A stretch of 64,000 nt of DNA, taken from Caproiciproducens galactitolivorans. Its GTDB lineage: Bacteria > Bacillota > Clostridia > Oscillospirales > Acutalibacteraceae. Positions 17,356-27,323 of this stretch are shown one piece after another. The notes under the pieces are model-generated. The model made no database searches, was not told where the DNA came from, and worked only from the letters and a program-made list of their open reading frames with translations. The stretch spans positions 32,062 to 96,061 of the forward strand of contig NZ_SRMQ01000010.1 in the NCBI RefSeq assembly GCF_004768785.1. Direction: 5' to 3'. The translations under genes were made by a program, and so were the position numbers. Numbering within the stretch: the stretch's first letter is position 1; the number at the start of each line of letters is the position of its first letter.

Positions 17356-18603
17356 ATGGACAAGTTATGGTTTGAAAATGAAATATATAAAACCGAGCAT
17401 ATGAAAAGAATTAGTAATGTCCTTGATATAAAGCAGTATCTTTTGAGGTTACATAAGGTGCTTCAAAGACCAGATTTTCAGTTTAAAGAGGAAACTTATA
17501 AAACCGCTAAAATAGTGCTGAATACATTGAAAACAATCATTAATTTCCATGTAAGTTATGTGGTTGGTAATCCAGTAAGCATAACAGGTAAGCCGGAAAT
17601 AGTAAAGAGATTCAATAGTATTTATAAGCAAGGAATTTACACAAAGACAGATTATGAAATTGCAAAAGACCTCTTGACTTATGGTAATGCCTTTGAATAT
17701 GTCTATCTTGACAATGGAATTATAAAATCTCACATTATAGCAAATGAAGATTCTTACCCTGTCTATGATGAACAGGAGAATTATATTTCGTTTGTTGAAT
17801 ACTGGGAAGATATGGAGAACGGTCATAAAAATTACATTGTCTATTATCCAGATCGTGTAGAAACATGGCAGGATGGTATTATAAAGGATACTGCCAAGAA
17901 TCTAAGCGGCTTACCTATTCATTACATTGGTATGGAGAAATCAGAATACAATTTCTTCGGTGACAGTCCGATTAATGATTTGATGCCTATTATGAATCAG
18001 ATTGAAGAATTGCTTTCTAAACTTGATGATGCTATTACTACATTAAGCATGAATCCGCTAGGGGTAAGCATGGGGCAAAGAATAACAGATTCAATCCCAA
18101 GAGATATTTGCGGTGCTACATTGAATCTGGAGGATGGTGGGGACTTCAAATATGTAACTGCAATGCTTGACTACAACAATATCAAATTGCTTTTAGATAG
18201 CCTTACACAACAGTTATATACGATTGCAGGAGTACCGAGTGCAGTAGTTGGACAAAGTAATGTATCTAATGTATCTGAAATATCATTGAAACTACTTTTC
18301 AGCCAGACAGATAATAAAGCAAAGCAAATGATTCAGGTGCTTAAAGAGGGTATGTATAAGCGTTTTGAATATTTCAGGAAGTTACTAGCCGTACAGGGCA
18401 TTACTTTTTCTGATGAAGATATGCAGAGCGTTGATATAACCTTTACAGTAAACAGACCAGTAGACACAAATAATATGATGAATGAATTAAAAACTCAACG
18501 TGATATGGGTGCTATCAGTATTCAAAGTATTATTGAACAGTCACCTTATACGGTGGATTCTGCTACTGAAATGCAGAGGTTGAAGGAAGAAAAACAAGTA
18601 TGA
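17356..18603 (+). CDS. Portal protein (SPP1 gp6-like)
   Basis: 415 residues. It has the family layout: N-terminal clip and wing with HVSYVVGNPVSITG and DLLTYGNAFEYVY, a central PINDLMPIMNQIEELLSKLDDAITTL helix region, and the late IAGVPSAVVGQSNVSNVSEISLKLLF crown region. It forms the dodecameric ring for DNA entry. Somewhat shorter than SPP1 gp6 but like other clostridial portals. It follows terL by 13 bases and is the last gene before the right attachment site. In the circle it is next to integrase and connector. Confidence 0.88.
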   Translation: MDKLWFENEIYKTEHMKRISNVLDIKQYLLRLHKVLQRPDFQFKEETYKTAKIVLNTLKTIINFHVSYVVGNPVSITGKPEIVKRFNSIYKQGIYTKTDYEIAKDLLTYGNAFEYVYLDNGIIKSHIIANEDSYPVYDEQENYISFVEYWEDMENGHKNYIVYYPDRVETWQDGIIKDTAKNLSGLPIHYIGMEKSEYNFFGDSPINDLMPIMNQIEELLSKLDDAITTLSMNPLGVSMGQRITDSIPRDICGATLNLEDGGDFKYVTAMLDYNNIKLLLDSLTQQLYTIAGVPSAVVGQSNVSNVSEISLKLLFSQTDNKAKQMIQVLKEGMYKRFEYFRKLLAVQGITFSDEDMQSVDITFTVNRPVDTNNMMNELKTQRDMGAISIQSIIEQSPYTVDSATEMQRLKEEKQV

Positions 18604-18622
18604 TAGCGATACTGTTGTTCAC

Positions 18623-18652
18623 TTGACAAAACGCTTCTTTTTGTGATAAACT
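18623..18652 (+). promoter_or_regulatory. Promoter candidate at the right end of Element 1, reading outward
   Basis: TTGACA (18623-18628) is followed by TAAACT (18647-18652) after 18 bases, or GATAAA after 16. It points across attR. In the integrated state it meets the old gap terminator; in the circle it would read through attP into int. Confidence 0.5.
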
Positions 18653-18682
18653 AAGGCAAAGTGTGAAAAAATGTTGTTGTTC

Positions 18683-18694
18683 TGTTATGACAAC
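18683..18694 (+). repeat. Right copy of the TGTTATGACAAC repeat
   Basis: Same 12 bases as 3801-3812, here 91 bases before the right 77-bp repeat. It is a candidate integrase or excisionase arm site. Confidence 0.5.
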
Positions 18695-18785
18695 TGCACA
18701 CTAATTTTAAGCAAAAAGCAAATAACAAAGTGACCGAAAAGCCGCATGAATGCTGGATTTTTCAATATTAAATTGTAAAATTCTT

Positions 18786-18862
18786 TACGACAATGAATGG
18801 GGTTACAGCAACAAGGTTCTCGACCTGATTAAGCACATGAACAAAGTTGACCACGAATAAGA
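18786..18862 (+). repeat. attR: right 77-bp direct repeat, original end of gap
   Basis: Identical to 3639-3715. It is followed by the strong terminator that would naturally close gap, so this copy is the displaced chromosomal 3' end of gap and not a separate gene fragment. Confidence 0.95.
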
Positions 18863-18874
18863 TTTGATTTTTCA

Positions 18875-18906
18875 GTCCCCGCGGTGCAAACCGCGGGGAC
18901 TTTTTT
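18875..18906 (+). terminator. Original gap terminator, now 15 kb from the gap coding sequence
   Basis: GTCCCCGCGG and CCGCGGGGAC pair perfectly around TGCAAA, followed by TTTTTT. GC content and strength match the host backbone and differ from the AT-rich element. Confidence 0.92.
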
Positions 18907-19059
18907 ATACTCTCCCGGTACCACAAAAAGCGACATAAAGAGAATGGTATACTTAGAACAGCCCTGTTTGTTACAGGGTCAAAAGGTATGATTTTTATAA
19001 CAAAATGACTAAAAATATAGAATCAACTCAATAAATATTACAAATAAATCACCAAAGTA

Positions 19060-19087
19060 TTGCTATTTTGCAGATTTGTGATATGAT
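19060..19087 (+). promoter_or_regulatory. Likely promoter of the glycogen cluster
   Basis: TTGCTA (19060-19065) and TATGAT (19082-19087) with 16 bases between them, 43 bases before the chosen glgB start. Confidence 0.55.
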
Positions 19088-19129
19088 AAAATCATGACAA
19101 GGGAATTAAAACCAGGGGAGTTGTTTAAC

Positions 19130-21088
19130 ATGCAAATTACTGCTGAATCCAATGACGGAAATCTGCCGCTTTATTTGTTTCACCAAGGCACGAACATAAA
19201 AGCATACGAGTTTATGGGCACACATAAGACTGTAGCAGACGGAAAAGAATGCATGGTTTGCCGCGTATGGGCGCCGAATGCCGAAGCGGTTTCTGTTGTA
19301 GGCGATTTCAACGACTGGAAACCCGGGGTTTATCCCATGGAAAAAATCAGCGACGGCGTTTGGGAATGCTACCTTCCGTTTGTTATGGAGCAGTACCAGC
19401 CTTATAAATTCTGTGTGGAAAGCGCGGATGGAAAACAAACCTTTAAAAGCGACCCCTATGCCTACCATTTTGAAACACGCCCGGGCAACGCTTCCAAGTA
19501 TTACGACATAGAAGGCTATCCCTGGGGTGACAGCGCATGGATGAAGCATAAGGCTGCGAAAAAGCATTATAACCAGCCGGTTAATATTTACGAAATACAC
19601 ATGGGCTCCTGGCGCCGTTATTCGGACGGAAATACGTTTTCCTACGATAAGCTGGCTGACGAGCTGGTTCCCTATCTGAAGGAGATGGGGTACACGCACA
19701 TTGAACTGATGCCGATTACCGAATATCCCTACGATGGTTCCTGGGGCTATCAGGTTACCGGATATTTTGCCCCAACTTCCCGTTACGGCGAACCAAAGCA
19801 ATTCATGAGTTTTGTAGATAAACTCCACAGGGCGGGGATCGGCGTGATTATGGACTGGGTTCCGGCGCATTTCCCGAAGGATGAATCCGGCCTTGCCCGC
19901 TTCGATGGCACGCCCTGCTACGAATATTCCGACCCCCGTAAGGGCGAGCATAAGGAATGGGGCACGCTGGTTTTCGACTTCGGCCGCAACGAGGTAATCA
20001 GCTTTCTGGTCTCCAGCGCGGTTTTCTGGCTGGAGAAATATCATATCGACGGGATCCGCGTTGACGCGGTCGCTTCCATGCTCTACCTGGATTACAGCCG
20101 CAAGGACGGCGAATGGATCCCGAATAAAAACGGTGGAAAAGAAAATTTGGAAGCGGTTGCTTTCCTGCAAAAGCTGAACGAATCCGTGTTCGAGCTTTTC
20201 CCGGACGTTATGATGATTGCGGAGGAGTCCACCTCGTGGCCAATGGTTTCCAAACCGACCTACTGCGGCGGGCTGGGCTTTAATTATAAATGGAATATGG
20301 GCTGGATGAACGATATGCTCCATTATATGTCACTTGACCCGATATACCGTCCATTCAACCACGATAATGTAACGTTTTCCTTTTTCTATGCCTTTTCGGA
20401 AAACTTCATTTTACCGATTTCGCACGACGAGGTCGTATACGGGAAGCGTTCGTTGCTGAATAAGATGCCGGGGGATGAGGATCAAAAATACGCAGGCGTG
20501 CGCGCTTTCATGTGTTATATGATGGCACATCCCGGAAAAAAGCTGATTTTCATGGGCACCGAATTCGGGCAGTGGAACGAATGGAATTATCAAACAGAGC
20601 TGGACTGGGGGCTTTTAAATGAAGAAAAACATCGGCAATTACAGTATTTTGTGAAAACGCTGAATCGTTTTTATCTGAATACTGCCCCCTTGTGGGAAGT
20701 TGATTTTACGTGGGAAGGATTTTCCTGGATTTCCAATGATGATTACACACAGAGCGTAATCGCCTTCCGCCGGATGGATGCAAGCGGGCATGAAATCATC
20801 GCCGTTTGTAATTTTCTCCCTGTTAAGCGTGAACACTATTCTATTGGGGTACCGTTTGAGGGGACTTATGCGGAAATTTTTTCTTCGGACCGTGCCGAAT
20901 TTGGGGGGAGCGGGATTACCAACGGGGACGGAATTCATACCGATCGAAAGGCAATGCATGGTTTTCAGCAGTCGGTTGAATTGACCTTGCCGCCGCTGTC
21001 CGTCCTTTTTTTGAAATGTAAAAGGCGAAAAGCAAAAAAGACTGCCAAAACTACTGTGCTCAAGGAGAAATCCAAGAAGAGCAAGTGA
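19130..21088 (+). CDS. glgB: 1,4-alpha-glucan branching enzyme
   Basis: Introduces alpha-1,6 branches into glycogen. An N-terminal CBM48 domain ([12 protein letters not shown] near residues 53-64) precedes the GH13 barrel with [25 protein letters not shown] (nucleophile Asp near residue 310), IAEESTSWP (acid/base Glu near 364) and [15 protein letters not shown]. About 652 residues is normal, with an unusually Lys-rich C-terminal tail. The frame opens at 19094, but AGGGGAG lies just before ATG 19130. It heads a run of four glycogen genes with short gaps, so one transcript is likely. Confidence 0.95.
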   Translation: MQITAESNDGNLPLYLFHQGTNIKAYEFMGTHKTVADGKECMVCRVWAPNAEAVSVVGDFNDWKPGVYPMEKISDGVWECYLPFVMEQYQPYKFCVESADGKQTFKSDPYAYHFETRPGNASKYYDIEGYPWGDSAWMKHKAAKKHYNQPVNIYEIHMGSWRRYSDGNTFSYDKLADELVPYLKEMGYTHIELMPITEYPYDGSWGYQVTGYFAPTSRYGEPKQFMSFVDKLHRAGIGVIMDWVPAHFPKDESGLARFDGTPCYEYSDPRKGEHKEWGTLVFDFGRNEVISFLVSSAVFWLEKYHIDGIRVDAVASMLYLDYSRKDGEWIPNKNGGKENLEAVAFLQKLNESVFELFPDVMMIAEESTSWPMVSKPTYCGGLGFNYKWNMGWMNDMLHYMSLDPIYRPFNHDNVTFSFFYAFSENFILPISHDEVVYGKRSLLNKMPGDEDQKYAGVRAFMCYMMAHPGKKLIFMGTEFGQWNEWNYQTELDWGLLNEEKHRQLQYFVKTLNRFYLNTAPLWEVDFTWEGFSWISNDDYTQSVIAFRRMDASGHEIIAVCNFLPVKREHYSIGVPFEGTYAEIFSSDRAEFGGSGITNGDGIHTDRKAMHGFQQSVELTLPPLSVLFLKCKRRKAKKTAKTTVLKEKSKKSK

Positions 21089-21109
21089 ATTACTAGGGAG
21101 GGTATTAAA

Positions 21110-22333
21110 ATGTTGCCAAGACAAGAGGTAGTTGCCATGCTGCTGGCAGGGGGTCAGGGAAGCCGTTTGGGCGTCCTGACTAAGAATCTGGCGAAACCGG
21201 CAGTACCCTACGGAGGGAAATATCGCATTATTGATTTCGCGCTTTCCAACTGCGTGAATTCCGGAATTGAAACGGTCGGTGTGCTGACGCAATACCAGCC
21301 GCTTGTTCTGAATGAATATATCGGAAGCGGACAGCCGTGGGACTTGGATAGTATGAATGCGGGGGTGCGCGTGCTGCCGCCCTATCAGCGCAGCCGCAAA
21401 TCCGACTGGTACAAAGGCACGGCGAATGCAATCTATCAGAATATCCAATACATTGAACGGTATAATCCGGAATATGTCGTCGTGCTTTCCGGTGATCATA
21501 TTTACAAAATGGATTACTCCAAGATGCTTGCCTACCATAAGGAAAAGGGGGCCGACTGCACGATTGCGGTGTTCGAGGTTCCGCTGGACGAGGCTTCCCG
21601 CTTCGGAATTCTGAACACGAACCCGGATGGCTCCATCTATCAGTTTGACGAGAAGCCGAAGGTTCCAAAAAGCAACCAGGCTTCCATGGGGATTTATGTG
21701 TTTACGTGGAGCAAGCTTCGCAAGTACCTGGAAATGGACGAAGCGAACCCGAAATCCTCTAATGATTTCGGAAAAGACGTCCTTCCCGCTATGCTCAAGG
21801 CGGGGGAGCGCATGTTTGCCTACCGTTTTGAGGGCTACTGGAAGGATGTAGGGACCATTGACAGCCTTTGGGAATCCAATATGGATTTGCTGAACCCCAA
21901 TGTCCCCTTGGATTTGAACGAAGGCGACTGGAAAATTTATTCCCGCAACCCGGTTATGCCGCCGCACTACATAGCAAGCGGCGCCAAGGTGCAGAATTCT
22001 CTCGTTGCAGAGGGCTGCAATGTATACGGGGAAATTGATTTCGCTGTATTGTTCGCCGGTGTTACGATTGCGCCGGGCGCGGTTGTGAAGGATTCCATTA
22101 TTATGCCGGGCTCCCGCGTGGAGGAAGGCGCGGTCGTACAGTATGCCATCGTGTCGGAAAACACGGTGATCGGAAAGGGGGCGGTTGTCGGCGCGCGCCC
22201 TGAGGATATTGCCAATAAGGACGAGTGGGGCGTTACTGTGATTGGGGACGGCTGCAACATTGCTCCCGGCGCCGTCATTCCGCCGAAAGCAATGATAGAC
22301 GCGGAAACACTAGCAGAGGAGGCGGCGAAATAA
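21110..22333 (+). CDS. glgC: Glucose-1-phosphate adenylyltransferase, catalytic subunit
   Basis: Makes ADP-glucose from ATP and glucose-1-phosphate, the committed step of glycogen synthesis. The nucleotide-binding signature [10 protein letters not shown] (about residues 11-20), [19 protein letters not shown] and [12 protein letters not shown] are intact, followed by a left-handed beta-helix C-terminal domain. 407 residues is full length. Its TAA overlaps the ATG of glgD by one base, so GlgC and GlgD are probably made in equal amounts as a heteromeric enzyme. Confidence 0.96.
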   Translation: MLPRQEVVAMLLAGGQGSRLGVLTKNLAKPAVPYGGKYRIIDFALSNCVNSGIETVGVLTQYQPLVLNEYIGSGQPWDLDSMNAGVRVLPPYQRSRKSDWYKGTANAIYQNIQYIERYNPEYVVVLSGDHIYKMDYSKMLAYHKEKGADCTIAVFEVPLDEASRFGILNTNPDGSIYQFDEKPKVPKSNQASMGIYVFTWSKLRKYLEMDEANPKSSNDFGKDVLPAMLKAGERMFAYRFEGYWKDVGTIDSLWESNMDLLNPNVPLDLNEGDWKIYSRNPVMPPHYIASGAKVQNSLVAEGCNVYGEIDFAVLFAGVTIAPGAVVKDSIIMPGSRVEEGAVVQYAIVSENTVIGKGAVVGARPEDIANKDEWGVTVIGDGCNIAPGAVIPPKAMIDAETLAEEAAK

Positions 22334-23448
22334 TGCGCGGAAACAATGTTTTGGGATTGATTTTTTCAGACATTCATGAGGAAAGGATCCGGGAACTGAC
22401 CGACAAACGCACAATGGGTTCGGTTCCGTTCGGCGGAAGGTACCGTCTGATCGATTTCCCGCTTTCCAACATGGTGAATTCGGGAATTAACAAGGTCGGT
22501 GTCATTACCAAGAGCAACTACCAGTCTCTGATGGATCATCTTGGGTCGGGGAAAGCGTGGGATTTGTCCCGCAAAAGGGAGGGGCTTTCCATTCTTCCGC
22601 CCTTCACAAGCGAATGTACGGTTTTTAACAGCCGGATTGAATCACTTGCCTCTATTAATACCTTTTTGGCGAACTCCAGGGAAGAGTTTGTACTGTTGAG
22701 CGACTCCGATGTTGTTTGCAATATTGACTTTACCGATGTTGTGTCCTTCCATATGAAGCATGACGCGGATATCACCATCATCTACCGGACCGGGAAACTT
22801 CCGGAAAAGATTTGCGACCCGACGGTTTACACGATCGATAAGGAGGATCGCGTGAAGGATATGCTGATCAATCCGCACACGGAAGGCGTTTGCCATTACG
22901 GCTTGAGCATGCTTCTGATGAAACGTGAGCTTCTGATGAAAATGATAGCGGACTGTGTCAGCCGGAACTTATATAATTTCAAGCGGGATTTCCTGCAAAG
23001 GAATATCGGAACCTACAAAATCTGCGCCTATGAATTCAAAGGCTATACGCAGTCAATCTGCTCGATGAACGCCTATTTTGAAGCAAATATGGCGCTGATG
23101 CAGTCGGCGGTACGGGCGGAGCTGTTCAACCCCGACCGGCCGATCTTTACGAAGGTGCGCGACGATATGCCCGCCCGCTATGGGCTTGGCTCCAGCGTAA
23201 GCAATTCGCTGATCGCCGACGGATGTGTCATCGAGGGCTCCGTGGAAAACTGCGTGCTTTTCCGAGGCGTGCATGTGGGGAAAAATACAAAGCTGGAAAA
23301 CTGTGTGGTTATGCAGGATACGGAGATTGGGGCGAACTGTCACCTGAATTATGTAATAATTGATAAAGACGCGGTGATAAAAAACGACCGTTCCCTTTTC
23401 GGATTTCATTCCTATCCGGTTTTTATCAGTAAGGGAAGCGTCGTCTGA
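22333..23448 (+). CDS. glgD: Glucose-1-phosphate adenylyltransferase regulatory subunit
   Basis: Paralogue of GlgC found in Firmicutes, thought to activate the GlgC-GlgD complex. It keeps the fold (VPFGGRYRLIDFPLSNMVN) but its N-terminus, LGLIFSDIHEERIRELT, lacks the Gly-rich GGxGxRL loop needed for catalysis, as is usual for GlgD. 371 residues. The start ATG 22333 overlaps the glgC stop. Confidence 0.93.
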   Translation: MRGNNVLGLIFSDIHEERIRELTDKRTMGSVPFGGRYRLIDFPLSNMVNSGINKVGVITKSNYQSLMDHLGSGKAWDLSRKREGLSILPPFTSECTVFNSRIESLASINTFLANSREEFVLLSDSDVVCNIDFTDVVSFHMKHDADITIIYRTGKLPEKICDPTVYTIDKEDRVKDMLINPHTEGVCHYGLSMLLMKRELLMKMIADCVSRNLYNFKRDFLQRNIGTYKICAYEFKGYTQSICSMNAYFEANMALMQSAVRAELFNPDRPIFTKVRDDMPARYGLGSSVSNSLIADGCVIEGSVENCVLFRGVHVGKNTKLENCVVMQDTEIGANCHLNYVIIDKDAVIKNDRSLFGFHSYPVFISKGSVV

Positions 23449-23490
23449 CCTTCCCGTTGCAGCCAAAATTTCAGCTAAGGAGGCTTATCA

Positions 23491-24921
23491 ATGAAAGTTT
23501 TATATTGTACCAGCGAGGCGAGGCCCTTTGCCGCAACCGGAGGGCTGGCCGAGGTGGCAGGCTCCCTTCCGCAGGCTCTTCGGCTCCGCCTGATTGGCTG
23601 CCGGGTTGTTATGCCGCTGTATGAAGATATACCGCAGGAACTGCGCGACAATATGAAGTTTATCACCAGCCTGTCCGTTCCGGTTTCTTGGCGGCGCCAG
23701 TACTGCGGTGTGTTCGAAGCAAAAGCCGGCGGTGTGATTTATTATCTGATTGACAACCAGTATTATTTTAAGCGCCATGGGCTGTACGGACATTACGACG
23801 ACGCGGAGCGTTTCGCGTTTTTATCACGTGCGGCCCTTGAAATGCTTCCTTATATTGATTTTAGGCCGGATATCCTCCACAGCAATGACTGGCAGACCGC
23901 GCTGGTTCCGATCTATTTCAGTATTTTTTATGCAAATAACGATTGGTACAAGGGCATAAAAACCGTTCAGACCATACACAATATTCAATATCAGGGCAAG
24001 TATGGAAAGGAACTTGTTGAGGATGTGCTTGGCATTCCCCAATCGGCGATTTCCATTCTGGAATACGACGGGTGCATTAATCTGCTCAAGGGTGCGATTG
24101 AATGCGCGAACCGCGTAACAACCGTCAGCCCGACCTACGCAACGGAAATTCTCGATCCGTGGTTCTCGCATGACCTAGATAGCATCCTGCGCGAAAGGAC
24201 ATGGAAGCTGTCCGGGATTCTGAACGGGATCGACACGGTGGATTATGACCCCGCGAACGATCCGGATCTTTACGCCCCGTTTACGCCCGAAGACCGTTCT
24301 GGCAAGGCGGTAAATAAAAAGGAACTGCAAAAGCGCCTAAACCTGCGCGAGGAGCCGGAAACGCCGCTGATCGGGATGGTTACCAGAATGGTGCCCCACA
24401 AAGGGCTTGACCTTGTGAAAGAAGCGCTTGACCGGCTAATGACGGAAAACAATGTCCAGTTTGTCATTTTGGGTTCCGGGGATTGGGAATACGAGAACTT
24501 CTTTAAAGAAATGCAGAATAAATATCCCGGAAGGCTTTGCGCCTGTTTCGGTTTTGTTCCGGAGCTTTCCCGCAAAATCTATGCCGCTGCGGATATTTTC
24601 CTGATGCCTAGCAAGAGCGAGCCCTGCGGGCTTGCGCAGATGATTGCGCTGCGTTACGGTGCGATTCCGGTTGTCCGGGAAACCGGCGGCTTGAAGGATT
24701 CCATACAGGACAGCGGCGACGGGCAGGGCAACGGTTTTACCTTCCGCAGCTACGATTCCGGCGATATGCTTTATGCCCTGCGCCGTGCGCTGGAGGGTTA
24801 TCAGAACCGGGGAGGATGGGACATTCTGGTAGAGCGTGCCATGAAATGCGATTTCAGCTGGGGACGATCGGCAAACGAGTATATCCGGCTGTACCGCGAG
24901 CTGATCAAGGAAAACGCCTGA
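23491..24921 (+). CDS. glgA: Glycogen synthase (GT5)
   Basis: Transfers glucose from ADP-glucose to the growing glucan. 476 residues, full length, with the GT5 N-terminal domain, ILHSNDWQTALVP, TIHNIQYQGKYG, and the C-terminal PSKSEPCGLAQMIALRYGAIPVVRETGGL motif. The ADP-glucose loop, usually KTGGL in the well-studied enzymes, reads ATGGL here (about residues 15-19), so the first lysine is absent. The rest is intact, and this may simply be the variant of this lineage. It follows glgD after 42 bases with AAGGAGG before ATG 23491. Confidence 0.94.
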   Translation: MKVLYCTSEARPFAATGGLAEVAGSLPQALRLRLIGCRVVMPLYEDIPQELRDNMKFITSLSVPVSWRRQYCGVFEAKAGGVIYYLIDNQYYFKRHGLYGHYDDAERFAFLSRAALEMLPYIDFRPDILHSNDWQTALVPIYFSIFYANNDWYKGIKTVQTIHNIQYQGKYGKELVEDVLGIPQSAISILEYDGCINLLKGAIECANRVTTVSPTYATEILDPWFSHDLDSILRERTWKLSGILNGIDTVDYDPANDPDLYAPFTPEDRSGKAVNKKELQKRLNLREEPETPLIGMVTRMVPHKGLDLVKEALDRLMTENNVQFVILGSGDWEYENFFKEMQNKYPGRLCACFGFVPELSRKIYAAADIFLMPSKSEPCGLAQMIALRYGAIPVVRETGGLKDSIQDSGDGQGNGFTFRSYDSGDMLYALRRALEGYQNRGGWDILVERAMKCDFSWGRSANEYIRLYRELIKENA

Positions 24922-24963
24922 TCTGCGGGGGTCGATCCGAGAAAATGCAGGAGGAATCAGCAT

Positions 24964-25374
24964 TTGAATATTACAAAAGATGAACAGGAAATCCTGCTCG
25001 AAATGAAGCGGGCGAAGCGGTATCCGATTGTGCGTTTGGAACTGCACAATTCGGAAGAACTAGAGCTCGTTTCCATTGCATTGAACTATGTGCGGATTAC
25101 GGACCCGCAGGATTCAATGGAAACGGTCAAGCAGCGCGGTACTGCGCTGCAAAGCCTGATGGAAAAAGGGCTTGTTTTCATTGACTATACGGTTCGTGTC
25201 TGGGTTTCGGGGGACTACGACGTTTATTACAAAAGCAAAATTTACGAGCTGTTGTGCCATACCGTTATGGAAGGCGCCCAGCGGCCGGGGGCGGTCTTTA
25301 ACCTTCCGTATATGCGCAAAGGTTACGCGTCCCTTACGTCAAAGGGCGAACGGCTTGCGGCGCAGATAGAATAA
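24964..25374 (+). CDS. Conserved-looking soluble protein, unknown function
   Basis: 136 residues, soluble, with alternating helices and strands and a C-terminal RKGYASLTSKGERLA that resembles the wing of a winged-helix protein. I do not recognise a family. The start is TTG 24964, supported by GCAGGAGG ten bases upstream. It sits 42 bases after glgA and before a terminator, so it is probably the last gene of the glycogen transcript, which suggests but does not prove a link with glycogen metabolism. Confidence 0.65.
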   Translation: MNITKDEQEILLEMKRAKRYPIVRLELHNSEELELVSIALNYVRITDPQDSMETVKQRGTALQSLMEKGLVFIDYTVRVWVSGDYDVYYKSKIYELLCHTVMEGAQRPGAVFNLPYMRKGYASLTSKGERLAAQIE

Positions 25375-25423
25375 AACAGGGGCGCGGGGTAGCCTGCGCC
25401 ATGCCCCAAAAGACAAAAGACGA

Positions 25424-25450
25424 AGCCATGGAGTTTTCCATGGCTTTTTT
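25424..25450 (+). terminator. Terminator of the glycogen cluster
   Basis: AGCCATGGA and TCCATGGCT pair perfectly around GTTT and are followed by TTTTTT. Confidence 0.9.
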
Positions 25451-25626
25451 GCTATTTTCATACTATTTATAAAAACAATTTAAAAAAGTGTTGCAAATTG
25501 CCTCCAAAGTTGTCTATATATTATGAAATCGAAAAAAGGTTTCCATTTTAAGAAAAAGGGGGCGGTACCAATGGGCATATTAACGCAAGTAATATTCAAA
25601 TCGGAAAAATAAAAGGAGAGTAAAAA

Positions 25627-26272
25627 ATGAAAAACTCTGCAAAAAACGTTATTAGCTTATTTCTAACATTTGCAATTTCTTTGGCGGTTGCAGTACCTGC
25701 GTTAGCAGTTGAGAGGGATAAAAACAATCAATTGCTTCAGAATGATAACTCCAAGTTTTCTGTAAGTAGAGTATTAACCTTCAATGAAATCGTGGAGGAA
25801 ATCGCAAAAGACCATTTCTAAATCGCAAGCGGAAAATCAAGTAATCTCAAGTCTTGAAACTCCAAATAAGAATTCTTATACTTCTGCTAAAGTGTTGGCA
25901 GCAAGTTCTACTTATCGTACATTTACGGAGTCATTTACGGTAACAAAAGAATATAAACCGCAATTAAAATTTTACTGTGAAACGTCGGAAGGTGATTATC
26001 ACTTTTGAATACTTAAGATCCTTAATATAAATATGAACAGGAAATACGGCAATATGTCCAAACAATTTTCCGGTACTGTATATGCCAATTTAGAAGATGC
26101 TAGTACAATATTTTATACTGTAGAAGGAGTTTTTTTTAATAACGGTACGACAACTGGTGGCGGCGGAGTATCTATTGGAGTAGGCCAATCTGCATCAGTG
26201 AATTTTAGTGTATCAGGGTCAACTAATCACTATAGCTATTGCTATGTGGAGGATCGCGCCAGATTCTACTAG
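25627..26272 (+). pseudogene. Secreted protein gene broken by a frameshift and an in-frame stop
   Basis: Three consecutive pieces read as one protein. The first (25627-25821) has a clear signal peptide: Lys near the start, a hydrophobic core, and AVPALA before VERDK. A frame change near 25800-25820 joins it to the frame ending at TGA 26006-26008. Past that TGA the same frame stays open to 26272, so this stop is a single in-frame nonsense codon. The restored product would be about 210 residues, exported, beta-rich, with a GTTTGGGGVSIGVGQSAS segment. No family is recognised. A small membrane-protein gene follows, so they may once have worked as a pair. Two sequencing errors would give the same picture. 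Confidence 0.6.
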
Positions 26273-26304
26273 GTTCGTTATCAATAATCTTTTCGGAGGT
26301 ATGA

Positions 26305-26517
26305 ATGAATACAAAAACATCTCGTGCGGTAATTTTAATAACCGGCCTAATTATCGGCATTTTTATCGTTTTTTTGCCCTACATATTAACAAGAAGCTGG
26401 TTTCAGAATGATGATTTTCTAGCCGAACTGTATATTACCGATTATATTTTGAAAACGTTGTCACCAGCTATGGGTCTTTTCGTAATTTACGATGCCGTAA
26501 AATTCTATTTTAAATAA
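26305..26517 (+). CDS. Small two-segment membrane protein
   Basis: 70 residues with hydrophobic segments at about residues 9-29 and 47-66, and no recognised family. GGAGG precedes ATG 26305. It lies 32 bases after the broken secreted-protein gene, and a terminator closes the pair. It could be an immunity-like or export partner, but this is speculation. Confidence 0.55.
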   Translation: MNTKTSRAVILITGLIIGIFIVFLPYILTRSWFQNDDFLAELYITDYILKTLSPAMGLFVIYDAVKFYFK

Positions 26518-26519
26518 AG

Positions 26520-26560
26520 CAACCGGCCTGCTGAATTTCAGCGGGCCGGTTGTAATTTGT
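26520..26560 (+). terminator. Terminator after the small membrane protein
   Basis: CAACCGGCC and GGCCGGTTG pair, enclosing an inner GCTGA/TCAGC stem, followed by TAATTTGTTT. It also lies at the 3' end of the convergent XRE gene and may serve both strands. Confidence 0.8.
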
Positions 26561-26578
26561 TTCATCTATGTTATAATT

Positions 26579-27283
26579 TTATTTAGTTTGTTTCTTTGCT
26601 CCCATGCGCGTTTCGGCGTTTTGAATCAGATTAAAGAGGGACGAAGCGAACAGCGGGTAATCCGCAGAAATTTTTTCGGGGGAAAGCTCCGGGAGCTTGT
26701 CCTTATCCAACCCTTTCATGTCTTCAACGCTTTCGCCGTCCGCAACACAACTGGCGTTTGAAAGCGCAATATCCTGCGCTGCGCTGGAGCGCCCGTCGCT
26801 CAGCTTCTGCGGGACCGCGAACATCCCCTGCGGGTTTTTCGGATTCGCGGAATAAAGCAGGCGGAAGCTCTTGTAAATGGCGAGATTCAGGTAGGCGGAA
26901 ATCTCGGTGGTCAGCGATTTGTTCCCCGCCTTCTGCAAAATTCCAAATATTATATTCAATGAATTGGCAATCAGCTTTTTATTCAATACCGGAAGAAGGC
27001 TGCCTTTCAATACATTTTCCTTGCCGATAGCGTCCGGCTCCGGAATATCTTCCACCTTAATGGTTGCTCCGCTGCGGTGCGGGGACCTTCCGAGCAGGTA
27101 ATCGCAGGAGACATCATAAAAGTCCGCCGCCTTTACGACGAAATCCAGTCCGCATTCACGGATTCCCTTTTCATAATGCGAAAGCAATGCCTGGGAAACA
27201 CCCAATTCCTCGGCGGCTTTTTTCTGGCTGAGTCCGCGTTCCTTACGCAGTAGAGTTATAATTCTCGGAAAGCTGTTATTCAT
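26579..27283 (-). CDS. XRE-family transcriptional regulator
   Basis: 234 residues. The N-terminal helix-turn-helix is clear (LSQKKAAEELGVSQALLSHYEKG, about residues 18-40) and continues into DVSCDYLLGRSPHR, typical of CI/SinR-like proteins. The remaining 150 residues are helical and not recognised; they may sense a ligand or oligomerise. Its own promoter carries two TTGTAAAG repeats, which suggests autoregulation. The divergent neighbour at 27451 may share this control. Confidence 0.8.
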   Translation of the reverse strand: MNNSFPRIITLLRKERGLSQKKAAEELGVSQALLSHYEKGIRECGLDFVVKAADFYDVSCDYLLGRSPHRSGATIKVEDIPEPDAIGKENVLKGSLLPVLNKKLIANSLNIIFGILQKAGNKSLTTEISAYLNLAIYKSFRLLYSANPKNPQGMFAVPQKLSDGRSSAAQDIALSNASCVADGESVEDMKGLDKDKLPELSPEKISADYPLFASSLFNLIQNAETRMGAKKQTK

Positions 27284-27323
27284 ATCTAATTATCCCCTGT
27301 CGAATTGTGGAAAAAATTAACAC

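Noticed and set aside
18786..18862. Second gap-like fragment considered as a pseudogene or separate gene
   Set aside because: It is exactly the 77-bp direct repeat and is followed by the natural gap terminator, so it is the displaced attachment-site copy.
20639..21967. 442-residue minus-strand frame opposite glgB/glgC
   Set aside because: It spans two intact plus-strand genes and their gap; no recognisable product or ribosome site.
23491..24921. glgA as an inactive gene because of the missing lysine
   Set aside because: Full length, all other motifs intact and within a complete glycogen cluster; better read as a variant.
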